Shown here piece after piece: positions 20,366 through 29,612 of a DNA stretch of 64,000 nt (its first letter is position 1; each line of letters opens with the position of its first letter). The position numbers were made by a program, and so were the translations under genes. The DNA comes from Tianweitania aestuarii (GTDB lineage Bacteria > Pseudomonadota > Alphaproteobacteria > Rhizobiales > Rhizobiaceae): assembly GCF_018457165.1 (NCBI RefSeq), contig NZ_JAFMNX010000001.1:1240001-1304000 (forward strand). The letters are read 5' to 3'. A model generated the notes under the pieces. That model was not told the origin of the DNA, made no database searches, and saw nothing but the letters and a program-made list of their open reading frames with translations.

Positions 20366-21660
20366 GCAAACAACCCGCACCGGCAGCCCATCCTTTGCCG
20401 GCTGGTGCCGGACCCTTCTCGGTATTCGAACGTATGGTCGCCTGGCGCTACCTGCGTGCCCGGCGCAAGGAAGCGTTCATCTCGGTGATCGCTTCCTTCT
20501 CCTTTGCCGGCATCATGCTGGGCGTCGCGACCCTGATCATCGTCATGGCGGTGATGAACGGCTTCCGTACGGAGTTGATGAGCCGCATTCTGGGCGTTAA
20601 CGGCCATCTCATCATGCAGCCGATCGATCGTCCGCTTGATGATTATGCGGAAGTTGCTCGCCGCATCGAAGGCGTGGGCGGCGTCAAATATGCGCTGCCT
20701 CTGGTTGAGGGTCAGGTGCTGGCTTCCGGCAAGGTTGGTGCGGGAACTGGCGCGCTCGTACGCGGCATTCGCGGCGAGGATCTCGCCAAGGTTCAGCTTG
20801 TCGCCAACAACATCAAGCAAGGCACGCTGGAAGGCTTCGACACCGGTGACGGTATTGCCATCGGTACGCGCATGGCGGAGAGCCTGGGTGTCGGGCTGGG
20901 CGACGGCGTGCAACTGATCTCGCCTGAAGGCGACGTGACGCCCTTTGGCGTGACAGCCCGCCAGAAGACCTATCCGATCAAGGCGATCTTCGAAGTCGGC
21001 ATGTCGGAATATGATGCCTCCATCATCTTCATGCCTTTGTCGGAAGCCCAACTCTACTTCAATGCCGAAGGGCTGGCGCAAACGATCGAAATTTATGTCG
21101 ACAACCCGGACAATGTCGACGCTCTGAAAGTCCCGATCGAGGATGCCGCGCAGCGGCAGCTCGTGCTGACGGATTGGCGATTGCGTAACCAGACCTTCTT
21201 CTCGGCGCTGGAAGTCGAGCGCAACGTCATGTTCATGATTCTCACGCTGATCGTGCTGGTGGCCGCGCTCAACATCATTTCCGGCCTGATCATGCTGGTG
21301 AAGGACAAGGGACGAGACATTGCCATCTTGCGCACCATGGGTGCCAGTCGCGGGGCGGTGATGCGCATCTTCCTGATGACAGGATCTGCCATCGGCATCA
21401 CCGGCACCATTGCTGGCGTGATTCTTGGCGTCGTGGTCTGCCTTAACGTGGAGCGCATCCGCGCCTTTTTCTCTTGGCTTTCGGGAACGACCCTGTTCAA
21501 TCCCGAGCTTTATTTCCTGTCACAGCTGCCGGCTGAGATGAACATGAGCGAGACCGTTTCGGTGGTCGCCATGGCGCTCGTTCTGTCTTTCCTGGCAACG
21601 CTGTTCCCGGCTTGGCGCGCTGCTCGGCTCGACCCGGTCGAGGCCCTGAGGTACGAATAA
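20362..21660 (+). CDS. lolC: Lipoprotein-releasing ABC transporter permease (LolC/LolE type)
   Basis: Inner-membrane subunit that extracts lipoproteins for delivery to the outer membrane. One N-terminal helix (about 49-71) precedes a periplasmic MacB-like domain of about 200 residues, and three helices (about 290-310, 333-360, 397-417) follow. This is the FtsX topology. The start is a TTG at 20362 overlapping the proS stop; an ATG at codon 25 is the alternative. A single LolC/E-like gene followed by lolD is normal in alphaproteobacteria. 432 residues. Confidence 0.93.
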   Translation: MSKQPAPAAHPLPAGAGPFSVFERMVAWRYLRARRKEAFISVIASFSFAGIMLGVATLIIVMAVMNGFRTELMSRILGVNGHLIMQPIDRPLDDYAEVARRIEGVGGVKYALPLVEGQVLASGKVGAGTGALVRGIRGEDLAKVQLVANNIKQGTLEGFDTGDGIAIGTRMAESLGVGLGDGVQLISPEGDVTPFGVTARQKTYPIKAIFEVGMSEYDASIIFMPLSEAQLYFNAEGLAQTIEIYVDNPDNVDALKVPIEDAAQRQLVLTDWRLRNQTFFSALEVERNVMFMILTLIVLVAALNIISGLIMLVKDKGRDIAILRTMGASRGAVMRIFLMTGSAIGITGTIAGVILGVVVCLNVERIRAFFSWLSGTTLFNPELYFLSQLPAEMNMSETVSVVAMALVLSFLATLFPAWRAARLDPVEALRYE

Positions 21661-22343
21661 TGGCTGGTGAAACCGTGCTCGCGCTCAAGCGCGTCGAGCG
21701 TCATTACGTCCAGGGCGAAAAGAAACTCAGCATCCTCAATGGTGCTGACTTCGTGCTGCGTCGCGGCGAGATGGTTGCGCTTGTTGCCCCATCCGGCGCC
21801 GGCAAATCGACCCTTCTGCACACCGCTGGTCTGCTCGAGCGACCGGATGCCGGCGAAGTCATTCTTGCTGGACGCCAGTGCGGCGAGATGAGCGATGAAG
21901 AGCGCACGGCAGTCCGCCGCAACGATGTCGGCTTTGTTTATCAGTTCCACCATCTTCTGCCGGAGTTCTCCGCCTTGGAGAACATCGCGATGCCCCAGCT
22001 CATCAAGGGCCTTGCGCCCAAGGAAGCACGCGACCGTGCGGCGCAGCTGCTGGATTACATGAAGATCGGCAAGCGCGGTCATCATCGGCCGGCCGAGTTG
22101 TCGGGTGGCGAACAACAGCGCGTCGCAATCGCCCGTGCCGTTGCCAATGCGCCCCTGGTGCTTCTGGCCGATGAGCCGACCGGCAACCTCGATCCCGTCA
22201 CCGCTTCCTATGTGTTCGATGCCATGGAGGCATTGGTTCGCCAGTCGGGCCTCTGCGCCCTGATTGCCACGCATAACCATGATCTGGCTGCGCGCATGAA
22301 CCGACGCGTCACGCTGCAGGACGGCAAGATCGTCGACTTCTGA
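21660..22343 (+). CDS. lolD: Lipoprotein-releasing ABC transporter ATPase
   Basis: ATPase partner of the LolC/E permease. Walker [10 protein letters not shown] is at 43-51, the ABC signature LSGGEQ at 147-152 and Walker B VLLADEP at 167-173, with a conserved switch His near the C terminus (IATHNHD). The start ATG at 21660 overlaps the last base of the lolC stop (TAATG), giving 227 residues. An upstream in-frame start would lie within lolC and is rejected. Confidence 0.96.
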   Translation: MAGETVLALKRVERHYVQGEKKLSILNGADFVLRRGEMVALVAPSGAGKSTLLHTAGLLERPDAGEVILAGRQCGEMSDEERTAVRRNDVGFVYQFHHLLPEFSALENIAMPQLIKGLAPKEARDRAAQLLDYMKIGKRGHHRPAELSGGEQQRVAIARAVANAPLVLLADEPTGNLDPVTASYVFDAMEALVRQSGLCALIATHNHDLAARMNRRVTLQDGKIVDF

Positions 22344-22393
22344 CGACTGCCCCCAAGCGGCCGCTCACCGCTACTGTTAATTAAAAGCCTAAG

Positions 22394-22433
22394 CTTCCGT
22401 TCACCCTGTCAGGAGACCTGTGGGGAACGGAAG
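22394..22433. repeat. Long hairpin between lolD and the SOS gene
   Basis: CTTCCGTTC (22394-22402) pairs perfectly with GAACGGAAG (22425-22433). Inside, CCC/GGG and CAGG/CCTG can extend the structure. On the minus strand it is followed by CTTAGGCTTTTAATT, a poor T-tract, so it may be the lipB terminator. On the plus strand it has none. Confidence 0.45.
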
Positions 22434-22450
22434 AAGAACACTTGCAATTT

Positions 22451-22465
22451 GAACAAAAATGGAAC
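22451..22465. promoter_or_regulatory. LexA (SOS) box
   Basis: GAAC (22451-22454), seven bases, GAAC (22462-22465) is an exact GAAC-N7-GAAC, the reverse of the alphaproteobacterial LexA consensus GTTC-N7-GTTC. A third near-copy, GTAC, follows after another seven bases (22473-22476). The box overlaps a possible -35 TTGAAC (22449-22454); a TACATA at 22474-22479 could serve as -10, with a long spacer. It lies 35 bp upstream of the small gene at 22501. Confidence 0.78.
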
Positions 22466-22485
22466 AAACATGGTACATACTCAGA

Positions 22486-23295
22486 TCAAGGAGCTAAGCC
22501 ATGACCGAGATGTTCCAGGACGTGTTTTCCCTCGTTTCCATCAGCGCCTTCCTCGTGGGCGCTGCCTTCTGGATCGGCGCCATCTGAGGCAACCGTTCCG
22601 AACACCTCGATGAAGGCTGATCGCAGCGCTTCATCCAGATCAGCCATCGTGACCGGCAAACCAAGATCCACCAGGCTGGTCACGCCATAGCCGCTGATTC
22701 CACAAGGCACTATGCCGGAAAAGTTGTTGAGCTCGGGTTCGACATTGATCGCGATGCCGTGGAAGCTCACCCATCGCCGGAGCCGAATCCCGATGGCCGC
22801 GATCTTGTCTTCGGCAGGGGAACCATCGGCGAGCGGCGGCCGATCCGGCCGCACCACCCAAACGCCAACCCGATCGTCACGGCGCTCGCCGCGAATGTTG
22901 AAGCGATCGAGCGTCTTGATGATCCACGCTTCCAGTGCGGCCACAAAGGCGCGCACATCCTCGCGGCGACGCTTCAGGTCGAGCATCACATAAGCCACGC
23001 GCTGTCCTGGCCCATGATAGGTATATTCGCCACCACGACCGGCTTCGAACACCGGGAAGCGGTCGGGCTGAAGTAGGTCCGTCGAAACCGCGCTCGTGCC
23101 GGCCGTATAAAGCGGCGGGTGCTCCACCAGCCAGATCACCTCGTTGGCGTGTCCGTTGCGAATCGCAGCCGCACGCTCCTCCATCAGCGCCAGTGCGGCG
23201 GGGTAGGCGGTCAGGCCGGGCTCGATCCGCCATTCCACCGCAGGTGAGTCCGCCTTGGGGAGAAAGGATGTATCGAGTTGATCGCGCGTGGACAT
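22486..23295 (-). CDS. lipB: Lipoyl(octanoyl) transferase
   Basis: Transfers octanoate from acyl carrier protein to lipoyl domains, the first step of lipoate synthesis. The catalytic Cys is C198 (PCGIS) and the Lys is K164 ([14 protein letters not shown]). The [13 protein letters not shown] motif (87-99) lines the pocket. I start at 23295 (MSTRDQ), with GAGGAG about 11 bp upstream; a longer frame to 23475 is possible but unlikely. The conserved enzyme ends near residue 233 (EVFG). The last 36 residues are an acidic, unconserved-looking tail lying opposite the SOS peptide gene. 269 residues. Confidence 0.94.
   Translation of the reverse strand: MSTRDQLDTSFLPKADSPAVEWRIEPGLTAYPAALALMEERAAAIRNGHANEVIWLVEHPPLYTAGTSAVSTDLLQPDRFPVFEAGRGGEYTYHGPGQRVAYVMLDLKRRREDVRAFVAALEAWIIKTLDRFNIRGERRDDRVGVWVVRPDRPPLADGSPAEDKIAAIGIRLRRWVSFHGIAINVEPELNNFSGIVPCGISGYGVTSLVDLGLPVTMADLDEALRSAFIEVFGTVASDGADPEGSAHEEGADGNEGKHVLEHLGHGLAP
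22501..22587 (+). CDS. SOS-controlled 28-residue membrane peptide (SidA-like)
   Basis: The peptide begins MTEMFQDVF, continues as one hydrophobic helix (about residues 8-28, with Trp-24) and ends GAI. An excellent AAGGAG (22488-22493) lies 7 bp before the ATG, and a LexA box lies upstream. Single-helix peptides of this size under LexA control include Caulobacter SidA (29 residues), which blocks division at FtsW/FtsN. Homology cannot be shown at this length; the analogy rests on size, topology and regulation. The gene lies fully antisense to the last 30 codons of lipB. Confidence 0.75.
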   Translation: MTEMFQDVFSLVSISAFLVGAAFWIGAI

Positions 23296-23456
23296 TACCG
23301 GGCAGGCTCCTCGGAGCTTGTTTTTAGAGGTGGAAGGGCGGCAACAATCCTTGAGGTGAGCGCGCCACTCTGCGTCCGCTTCATATAGACTTTCGTCGGC
23401 GCGCCTGCATCCCCAGTGAAAAAGTGTTCGAACGCGATTATTCCGCTGTTTCGCAC

Positions 23457-23485
23457 TTGTGCGCCCCAAACCCATTTGCTAGATG
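23457..23485 (+). promoter_or_regulatory. Possible tRNA-Leu promoter
   Basis: TTGTGC (23457-23462) and TAGATG (23480-23485), spaced 17 bp, end 33 bp before the mature tRNA. A CCGGTC-AAC-GACCGG inverted repeat lies between promoter and tRNA. Confidence 0.4.
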
Positions 23486-23518
23486 CCCGGAGCCGGTCAA
23501 CGACCGGATCTACCACGT

Positions 23519-23603
23519 GCGGTCGTGGCGGAATTGGTAGACGCGCAGCGTTGAGGTCGCTGTGCCGCAAGGCGTGGAAGTTCGAGTCTTCTCGACCGCA
23601 CCA
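23519..23603 (+). tRNA. tRNA-Leu (GAG)
   Basis: The acceptor stem GCGGTCG (23519-23525) pairs with CGACCGC (23593-23599), followed by discriminator A and an encoded CCA. The anticodon stem CAGCG/CGCTG encloses the loop TTGAGGT, giving anticodon GAG at 23553-23555 (reads CUC and CUU). A long variable arm, typical of a class II tRNA, and a GTTCGAGTC T-arm are present. 85 nt including CCA. Confidence 0.97.
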
Positions 23604-23749
23604 TTCGCTCCAGGAGCGATCCCAGACAATTTGTGATCAGGCATCTCATGCCGGGGTTTGGGATTTCGCTCGGGCGGGCAAGGCAGCCTCACAGATCCGT
23701 TAATTCGCTCTTTACGCGATATTTAAACATCCCGCTGTTTCTTGCGCGG

Positions 23750-24337
23750 ATGACGATGAAACCTCTTTATGCCTGCTTGCTGTTGGCATCCCTTGCTGGA
23801 TGCGCCAGCGCGCCACACAGCATCAACAATGCCTGCGCGATCTTTAATCAACGCGATGGTCTCTTCAACGACTGGCATGCTGCGGCCAAGCGTGCCGAAC
23901 GTGCGCATGGCATTCCTGTGCCAATCCTGATGGCGACGCTGCGGCGGGAATCAGGCTTCCAGAGCGATGCACGGCCGCCGCGCACCAAGCTGCTGGGCTT
24001 CATCCCTTGGTCGCGGCAATCCAGCGCCTATGGCTATTCGCAGGCCCTGGATGGAACTTGGCGGCAATATCGTCAGGAAACGGGCCGATCGCTCGCGCGC
24101 AGAAACAACTTCGCGGATGCGGTGGATTTCGTCGGCTGGTATCATTCCCGCACGGTGGCGAACAAAGGCGTTGCACCCAACGACGCGTACAACCTTTATC
24201 TCGCCTACTATCTGGGCTGGTCCGGCTTCGACAACCGCGGCTCGCGCAGCAACAAGGCCGTTCTTCGCTACGCGCGCGACATGGCGACAACCGCCAAGCG
24301 CTACCAGGCACAGCTGGCGTCCTGCAGCCGGCTCTGA
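23750..24337 (+). CDS. Lytic transglycosylase (SLT-domain) lipoprotein
   Basis: Envelope enzyme predicted to cleave peptidoglycan glycan strands. A lipoprotein signal with lipobox LAGC puts the modified Cys at 18. The SLT motif ATLRRESGF gives the catalytic Glu at 67, followed by the SAYGYSQALDGTW region typical of these enzymes. Starts at 23750 (MTMK) and 23756 (MK) are both possible and neither has a clear ribosome-binding site; the longer in-frame GTG would bury the signal peptide. 195 residues. Confidence 0.88.
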   Translation: MTMKPLYACLLLASLAGCASAPHSINNACAIFNQRDGLFNDWHAAAKRAERAHGIPVPILMATLRRESGFQSDARPPRTKLLGFIPWSRQSSAYGYSQALDGTWRQYRQETGRSLARRNNFADAVDFVGWYHSRTVANKGVAPNDAYNLYLAYYLGWSGFDNRGSRSNKAVLRYARDMATTAKRYQAQLASCSRL

Positions 24338-24402
24338 GCCGCGTGGGCGGTTCTTTGCCAAATAGCCCGCATTTCGTTTTGCCTCCGTCACGATAAGAGG
24401 TT

Positions 24403-25881
24403 ATGGCTCGCGAAGTTGGCGTCCGGCCGGCTTCCCCTATCATCGAACGGCATTTGGAGGCGCTCTTGGACGACTCGCACGGCGTCGACAAAGATCAACG
24501 CAACGCCTCCGACGAAGCCGACATCTACGGCGAAGACGGCGCGATCCGCTCCAGCTTCCTGCAGACGATCAGCGATGCGCTCGAGCGCCGCGATCCGGCC
24601 GCGTTGAAGCGCGAGATCGAGGATCTTCACCAGTCCGAGATGGGCGATCTGATCGAGGCACTGCAGCCTGATCAGCGTAGCGAGCTGGTGACACTGCTCG
24701 GCTCGGATTTCGACTTTGCGGCGCTGACCGAAGTCGATGACAACATCCGTGCCGAAATCGTCGATGCGATGCCGAACGAGCAGATCGCGCAAGCGGTCCA
24801 GGAGCTCGATTCGGACGACGCCGTTTATATTCTGGAAGATCTCGACGAGGCGGATCAGGAAGCGATCCTTGCCCAGCTTCCCTTCACGGAGCGCGTGCGA
24901 CTGCGTCGCTCGCTGGATTATCCGGAAGAAACTGCCGGACGCCGTATGCAAACGGAGTTCGTGGCGGTTCCGGCCTTCTGGAGCGTCGGTCAGACGATCG
25001 ACTACATGCGCGACGATGGCAATCTGCCGGAGCGTTTCAGCCAGATCTTCGTCATCGATCCGACGTTCAAGCTGCTCGGTGCGGTCGATCTCGATCAGGT
25101 TCTGCGCTCCAAGCGCGGCGTGCGGATCGAAGAGGTCATGCACGAAACCCGCCACGCCATTCCGGCCACGATGGACCAGGAAGAGGCTGCCCGCGAGTTC
25201 GAGCAGTACGATCTCCTGTCTGCCGCCGTCGTGGATGAGAACGATCGTCTCGTCGGCGTGCTGACCATTGATGACGTCGTGGACGTGATCCAGCAGGAGG
25301 CGGAGGAAGATCTTCTGCGCATGGGTGGCGTCGGCGATGAAGAACTGTCCGACTCGGTGCGCGACACCTCCCGCTCGCGTGTTCCGTGGCTCCTGGTCAA
25401 CCTCGTCACCGCGTTCCTTGCGGCGTCGGTCATCAACCTGTTCGAAGGCACAATCCAGCAGATCGTCGCCCTTGCGGTTCTGATGCCGATCGTTGCCGGC
25501 ATGGGCGGCAATGCGGCTTCGCAGACGATGACGGTTACCGTGCGCGCGCTCGCCACCCGCGACCTCGATATCTACAATGCAGGCCGCATCATCCGGCGAG
25601 AAATGGGCGTCGGCTTCATCAACGGCGTCCTGTTTGCCGTGCTGATCGGCTGCGTAGCGGGCTTCTGGTTCGGTGATCCGAACATCGGCGGCGTCATTGC
25701 GGCTGCCATGGTCATCAACATGTTCGCGGCCGCTCTCGGCGGCATCCTGATCCCCTTGCTGCTCGACAAGGTTGGTGCGGATCCGGCTGTTTCCTCATCC
25801 GTATTCGTGACGGCGGTCACCGACATCGTCGGCTTCTTTTCCTTCCTCGGCCTCGCGAGCTGGTGGTTCGGCCTGTCCTGA
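24403..25881 (+). CDS. mgtE: Magnesium transporter MgtE
   Basis: Mg2+ channel-transporter. Layout: a cytosolic MgtE_N superhelical domain (about 45-165) with repeated short helices, a CBS pair (about 170-300) that senses Mg2+, then about five membrane helices (from about 325 to 492). The conserved pore-lining segment MPIVAGMGGNAASQ is present. 492 residues, start at 24403 after AAGAGGTT. It appears to be a single gene. Confidence 0.95.
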   Translation: MAREVGVRPASPIIERHLEALLDDSHGVDKDQRNASDEADIYGEDGAIRSSFLQTISDALERRDPAALKREIEDLHQSEMGDLIEALQPDQRSELVTLLGSDFDFAALTEVDDNIRAEIVDAMPNEQIAQAVQELDSDDAVYILEDLDEADQEAILAQLPFTERVRLRRSLDYPEETAGRRMQTEFVAVPAFWSVGQTIDYMRDDGNLPERFSQIFVIDPTFKLLGAVDLDQVLRSKRGVRIEEVMHETRHAIPATMDQEEAAREFEQYDLLSAAVVDENDRLVGVLTIDDVVDVIQQEAEEDLLRMGGVGDEELSDSVRDTSRSRVPWLLVNLVTAFLAASVINLFEGTIQQIVALAVLMPIVAGMGGNAASQTMTVTVRALATRDLDIYNAGRIIRREMGVGFINGVLFAVLIGCVAGFWFGDPNIGGVIAAAMVINMFAAALGGILIPLLLDKVGADPAVSSSVFVTAVTDIVGFFSFLGLASWWFGLS

Positions 25882-25916
25882 AGGAGTAGGTGGTCAGACG
25901 TTGGCTGATTTGACTC

Positions 25917-25924
25917 TTACGTAA
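25917..25924. promoter_or_regulatory. Palindrome upstream of the MerR-type gene
   Basis: TTACGTAA is a perfect 8-bp palindrome 31 bp before the regulator start, next to TTGACT (25910-25915). MerR-family regulators commonly bind dyads in their own promoters, and LiuR-type members are reported to bind related ACGT-centred sites. Assignment as an operator is tentative. Confidence 0.25.
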
Positions 25925-25954
25925 ATGCAGTGACAAGGTTGGCTGAAGAAGCGA

Positions 25955-26359
25955 GTGCAGAGCCGACAATCCGTGCGGGAATATTACACCATCACCGAGT
26001 TGACGCGCGAGTTCGACATCTCGACGCGCACCCTGCGCTTCTACGAGGATGAGGGGCTCATCCATCCGTTGCGACGCGGCCGCACGCGATTGTTCCGGCC
26101 AAGCGATCGCCATCTGCTCAAGCAGATCCTGCGCGGCAAGCGCCTGGGATTTTCGATCAACGAGATCCGCGAAATCGTTCAGATGTACAAGGAGCCGCCC
26201 GGCGAAGTCGGGCAGCTCAAGCTGATGATCCATCGCATCGACGAAAAGCGCGACGACCTCAAGCAGAAGCGCAGGGATCTCGAGGAAACACTGGCCGAGC
26301 TCGACCACGCGGAAGAAGCCTGCGTAGAGCGTCTGGCGGAACTCGGCGTCAACACCTGA
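25955..26359 (+). CDS. MerR family transcriptional regulator
   Basis: N-terminal winged-helix motif (YYTITELTREFDISTRTLRFYEDEG) at about 10-35, then a basic wing with RRGRTRLF, and a long C-terminal coiled coil (about 85-128) for dimerisation. There is no cysteine cluster, so it is not a MerR-type metal sensor. The sequence resembles the branch that includes LiuR-like catabolic regulators. The start is GTG at 25955; a second GTG six codons on is possible. No catabolic operon is next to it, so the target is unknown. 134 residues. Confidence 0.85.
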   Translation: MQSRQSVREYYTITELTREFDISTRTLRFYEDEGLIHPLRRGRTRLFRPSDRHLLKQILRGKRLGFSINEIREIVQMYKEPPGEVGQLKLMIHRIDEKRDDLKQKRRDLEETLAELDHAEEACVERLAELGVNT

Positions 26360-26369
26360 TTCCGAAAGC

Positions 26370-26404
26370 AAAGCAGGGCGGAAGCCCAGCTCCCGCCCCG
26401 CTTT
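26370..26404. terminator. Shared terminator between merR-type gene and tctA
   Basis: AAAGC-A-GGGCGG pairs with CCGCCC-C-GCTTT across an 11-nt loop (one A/C mismatch). The stem lies between two convergent genes and has short A and T runs on either side, so it can act in both directions. Confidence 0.55.
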
Positions 26405-26426
26405 CCTCCTGCTCTGGCAGGAAGGA

Positions 26427-27932
26427 TCAATCCTCTTCCACAAAGACCTCGTCGCGCTTCTTGCGCACGGACGGCAGGAACACGACGATCAGAACCGTAA
26501 GCGCCAGCAGAAGCAGAATGGCGCTGATCGGGCGGGTGACGAAGACGGATGGATCGCCGCGTGAGATGATCATGGCGCGGCGCAGGTTTTCTTCGAGAAG
26601 CGGACCAAGCACGAAGCCCAGAAGAAGCGGCGCCGGCTCGCAGCGCAGTTTGGCCAGCACGTAGCCGATCAGGCCGAAAAACGCGACGGCATAGAGGTCG
26701 TAGGCATTGCCGTTCACGCTGTAAACGCCGATCGAGCAGAACGCCATGATGATCGGAAACAGCACGTAATATGGCACCGTCAGAAGCTTCACCCACAAGC
26801 CGATCAGCGGCAGGTTCAAAACCACCAGCATAAGGTTGCCGATCCACATGGAAGCAATGATGCCCCAAAACAGCTTCGGCTGCTCGGTCGCGACATTGGG
26901 TCCGGGCACGATGCCCTGAATGATCATTGCGCCGATCATCAGCGCCATGACGGGATTGGCCGGAATGCCGAGCGTCAGCATCGGGATGAACGAGGTCTGC
27001 GCGCCGGCATTGTTGGCAGACTCTGGTCCAGCCACGCCAGCCACGATGCCCCGCCCGAACTCTTCCGGCGTTTTCGAGATACGCTTTTCAACGGTGTAGG
27101 AGGCAAAGGAGGCGAGGATTGCGCCACCGCCGGGCAGAATGCCCAGAGCAGAGCCGATCGCCGTGCCGCGCAGCATGGGCGCGACCATTGCCTTCAGATC
27201 CTCGCGGGACGGCATCAGTCCACCGACCTTTGCCATCAGAACTTCACGCGTTTTCTCGCTTTCCAGGTTCCGCAGGATTTCGGCAATGCCAAAAATGCCG
27301 ACCGCAACCGCCACGAAGTTCAAGCCATCGGAATATTCCCGAATGCCGAAGGTGAAACGTGGTGTGCCGCTGTAGATGTCGGTGCCGACAAGGCCGAGAA
27401 GAAGGCCGAGCACCACCATGCCCAGCGCCTTGACGATGGAGCCATGGGCGAGCGCGATCGACGAAACCAGGCCAACGACCATCAGCGAGAAATATTCCGC
27501 GGCACCGAATTGCAGCGCGATCGAGGTCAGCGGTGGTGCGAACAGCGCCACGAGGAAGGTCGAGACACTACCCGCAAAGAACGAGCCAAGTGCTGCAATG
27601 GCGAGTGCCGCGCCTGCTTTGCCCTTTCGCGCCATCTGATAGCCGTCGAGCGCGGTGACGGCTGACGAGCTTTCGCCAGGCATGTTGATGAGGATGGCAG
27701 TGGTCGAGCCGCCATACTGCGCGCCGTAATAAATTCCGGCCAGCATGATCAGCGATGAAACCGGTTCGAGCTGGAAGGTGATCGGCAAGAGCATGGCGAT
27801 CGTGGCAGTTGCGCCAATTCCCGGCAGCACGCCGACCAGCGTTCCAAGAAGCGCGCCGACGAGACAGAACAGGAGGTTCCAGGGCGAAGCGGCCGTTGCA
27901 AAGCCGAGAGCGAGATTACTGAACAGATCCAT
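26427..27932 (-). CDS. tctA: Tripartite tricarboxylate transporter, large permease TctA
   Basis: Large membrane subunit of a TctABC-type secondary transporter for citrate-like or other carboxylates. About 11-12 helices and the two conserved glycine-proline loops ([14 protein letters not shown] near the N terminus and [13 protein letters not shown] in the middle) are present. I start at 27932 ([10 protein letters not shown]), giving 501 residues; longer frames run into tctB. It begins 4 bp after tctB. The substrate cannot be told from sequence. Confidence 0.94.
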   Translation of the reverse strand: MDLFSNLALGFATAASPWNLLFCLVGALLGTLVGVLPGIGATATIAMLLPITFQLEPVSSLIMLAGIYYGAQYGGSTTAILINMPGESSSAVTALDGYQMARKGKAGAALAIAALGSFFAGSVSTFLVALFAPPLTSIALQFGAAEYFSLMVVGLVSSIALAHGSIVKALGMVVLGLLLGLVGTDIYSGTPRFTFGIREYSDGLNFVAVAVGIFGIAEILRNLESEKTREVLMAKVGGLMPSREDLKAMVAPMLRGTAIGSALGILPGGGAILASFASYTVEKRISKTPEEFGRGIVAGVAGPESANNAGAQTSFIPMLTLGIPANPVMALMIGAMIIQGIVPGPNVATEQPKLFWGIIASMWIGNLMLVVLNLPLIGLWVKLLTVPYYVLFPIIMAFCSIGVYSVNGNAYDLYAVAFFGLIGYVLAKLRCEPAPLLLGFVLGPLLEENLRRAMIISRGDPSVFVTRPISAILLLLALTVLIVVFLPSVRKKRDEVFVEED

Positions 27933-27936
27933 CCAA

Positions 27937-28398
27937 TCAGTATCCCAGCCACGGCCCGAACAGGCGGAAGGGCAGGCCGAGCCCTTTGATGAACACCAGA
28001 GCCGAGAACAGGCTGACGGCGATTGCAAGCACGACGGCCATGAGCGGTCGCATCCGGGTGGATGCAAAGGCGGCGATCAGCGCAGCAAGGAACAGGGCAG
28101 GGACGAAGCCCAATCCCCGAACGGTCAGGCCGAAGATGATCGGAGCAGGCAAGATGAGCAGCATACCGCGCCAGGCAAAGGCGCCGATCGGCTCTCCTTG
28201 GACTTGGGTTGCCTGAACAAGCACGATGCAGCCCAGGAAGATCAAAATAAGCGAGAGGACCAGAGGGAAATAGCCAGGTCCCATACGGAAGGTCGTGCCA
28301 AGCTCAAGGCCGAACGCCTGAAAGGCAAACACTGCTCCGATGGCGATAAACAGCGCGCCGGCCGCTCCGTTGGCTGGATCGATGGAAACAGATTTCAT
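27937..28398 (-). CDS. tctB: Tripartite tricarboxylate transporter, small permease TctB
   Basis: Small membrane subunit, 153 residues with four hydrophobic helices in the DUF1468/TctB pattern. It includes the conserved FRMGPGYFPLVLSLIL segment near the second helix. It lies between tctC and tctA in the usual C-B-A order. Confidence 0.92.
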   Translation of the reverse strand: MKSVSIDPANGAAGALFIAIGAVFAFQAFGLELGTTFRMGPGYFPLVLSLILIFLGCIVLVQATQVQGEPIGAFAWRGMLLILPAPIIFGLTVRGLGFVPALFLAALIAAFASTRMRPLMAVVLAIAVSLFSALVFIKGLGLPFRLFGPWLGY

Positions 28399-28459
28399 GC
28401 GCAGTCCAGATAAGGAAAGCGGAAAAAGAAGGCGGCAATACGCCGCCCTCAGCCTGGGA

Positions 28460-29434
28460 TCAGTCGGCGTATTGTCCGGCAGCCTCGATCACCGGCTTCC
28501 AGCGGGCGATCTCGCCTTCGAGCTTGGCCTTCAAGGCGGCAGGCGTGGCATCCGATGCAGGTGACGGCGCAGTGCCCAGTTCCGCGAACCGATCAACCAC
28601 GTTCTGGTCGGCCAGTGCGACCTGCAGCGACTTCGACAAACGGTCGATCACGTCGGCCGGCGTGCCCTTTGGCGCGTAGAGGCCATGCCAGATGGACACA
28701 TCGAAGTTGTTCAAGCCGCCTTCCGTCGAGGTTGGAATATCCGGCAGAACTTGAAGGCGCTCGGGCGTGGTGACCGCATAGGCTTTGATCGTGCCGCCCT
28801 GGATCTGCTTGGTTGTATTGGTGGTCTGGTCGCACATGATGTCGACCTGGCCGCCGAGAAGATCGGTCATGGCTGGACCGGTCCCCTTGTAAGGAACGGT
28901 CACCAAGGGCGTGTCAATCGCGCTCATGAACATCATGCCGCACAGGTGCGACGCCGCGCCGATGCCGGCATTGGCGACCGTGACGGTGTCCTTGTTCGCC
29001 TTGGCGTATTCCACCAGGCTCTTCAGGTCGGTCGGCTCGAGATCCTTGCGCGCCACAAGCGTCATGGGAACTTCGGTCACTAGGCCGATGTAATCGAACG
29101 CGTTCAGCGTGTCATAAGGAAGCTTGCGGTAGAGCGTGGCGCTGGTTGCCATGCCGATATGATGCAGCAGAAGCGTGTAGCCGTCGGGATCAGCATCCGC
29201 CACGCGCCCAGCACCCAGAGTGCCACCGGCACCGCCGACATTTTCCACGAGAACCTGTTGTCCGAGGTCCTTCGACATCGCTTCGGCAACAAGCCGGGTC
29301 ACGGTGTCGGTCGGGCCACCGGCCGAGAACGGTACGACGACGGTGATGTTGCGGTCAGGGAATGTCTGCGCCTGAGCGCCAAGTGTGCCGACGACAGACA
29401 GACCTGCGGCTAGAACTGCCACGAGTTTCTTCAC
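28460..29434 (-). CDS. tctC: Tripartite tricarboxylate transporter, periplasmic binding protein TctC
   Basis: Extracytoplasmic solute receptor of the Bug/TctC family. A signal peptide of about 22 residues ends at AQA. The mature protein opens with the family hallmark FPDRNITVVVPFSAGGPTD. I start at GTG 29434, which has a strong GGGAGGAA 4 bp upstream; the longer frame to 29530 has no such site. 324 residues. First gene of the tctCBA unit. The ligand is unknown. Confidence 0.94.
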   Translation of the reverse strand: MKKLVAVLAAGLSVVGTLGAQAQTFPDRNITVVVPFSAGGPTDTVTRLVAEAMSKDLGQQVLVENVGGAGGTLGAGRVADADPDGYTLLLHHIGMATSATLYRKLPYDTLNAFDYIGLVTEVPMTLVARKDLEPTDLKSLVEYAKANKDTVTVANAGIGAASHLCGMMFMSAIDTPLVTVPYKGTGPAMTDLLGGQVDIMCDQTTNTTKQIQGGTIKAYAVTTPERLQVLPDIPTSTEGGLNNFDVSIWHGLYAPKGTPADVIDRLSKSLQVALADQNVVDRFAELGTAPSPASDATPAALKAKLEGEIARWKPVIEAAGQYAD

Positions 29435-29544
29435 GATGTTCCTCCCGGTTATCTGCGCGAACGGTCCGATCTCCTCCCGGACATGGTGCGCAGTTGGGAT
29501 GATGGTTCCCTTTTTTTCAGCTTTCCGCAACTGGTCTGCGGCGC

Positions 29545-29565
29545 GAAAAGCGGGCTAAACCGCTT
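29545..29565 (-). terminator. Terminator of the trkH-hydrolase unit
   Basis: On the minus strand AAGCGG, a 6-nt loop, CCGCTT (29548-29565) is followed by TT. It lies just past the stop of the hydrolase gene and before tctC on the same strand. The T-run is short. Confidence 0.4.
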
Positions 29566-29612
29566 GCGGGAGCATCTTCCACATCATCAATTCGTCGTAG
29601 ATGGCTGCGCCG

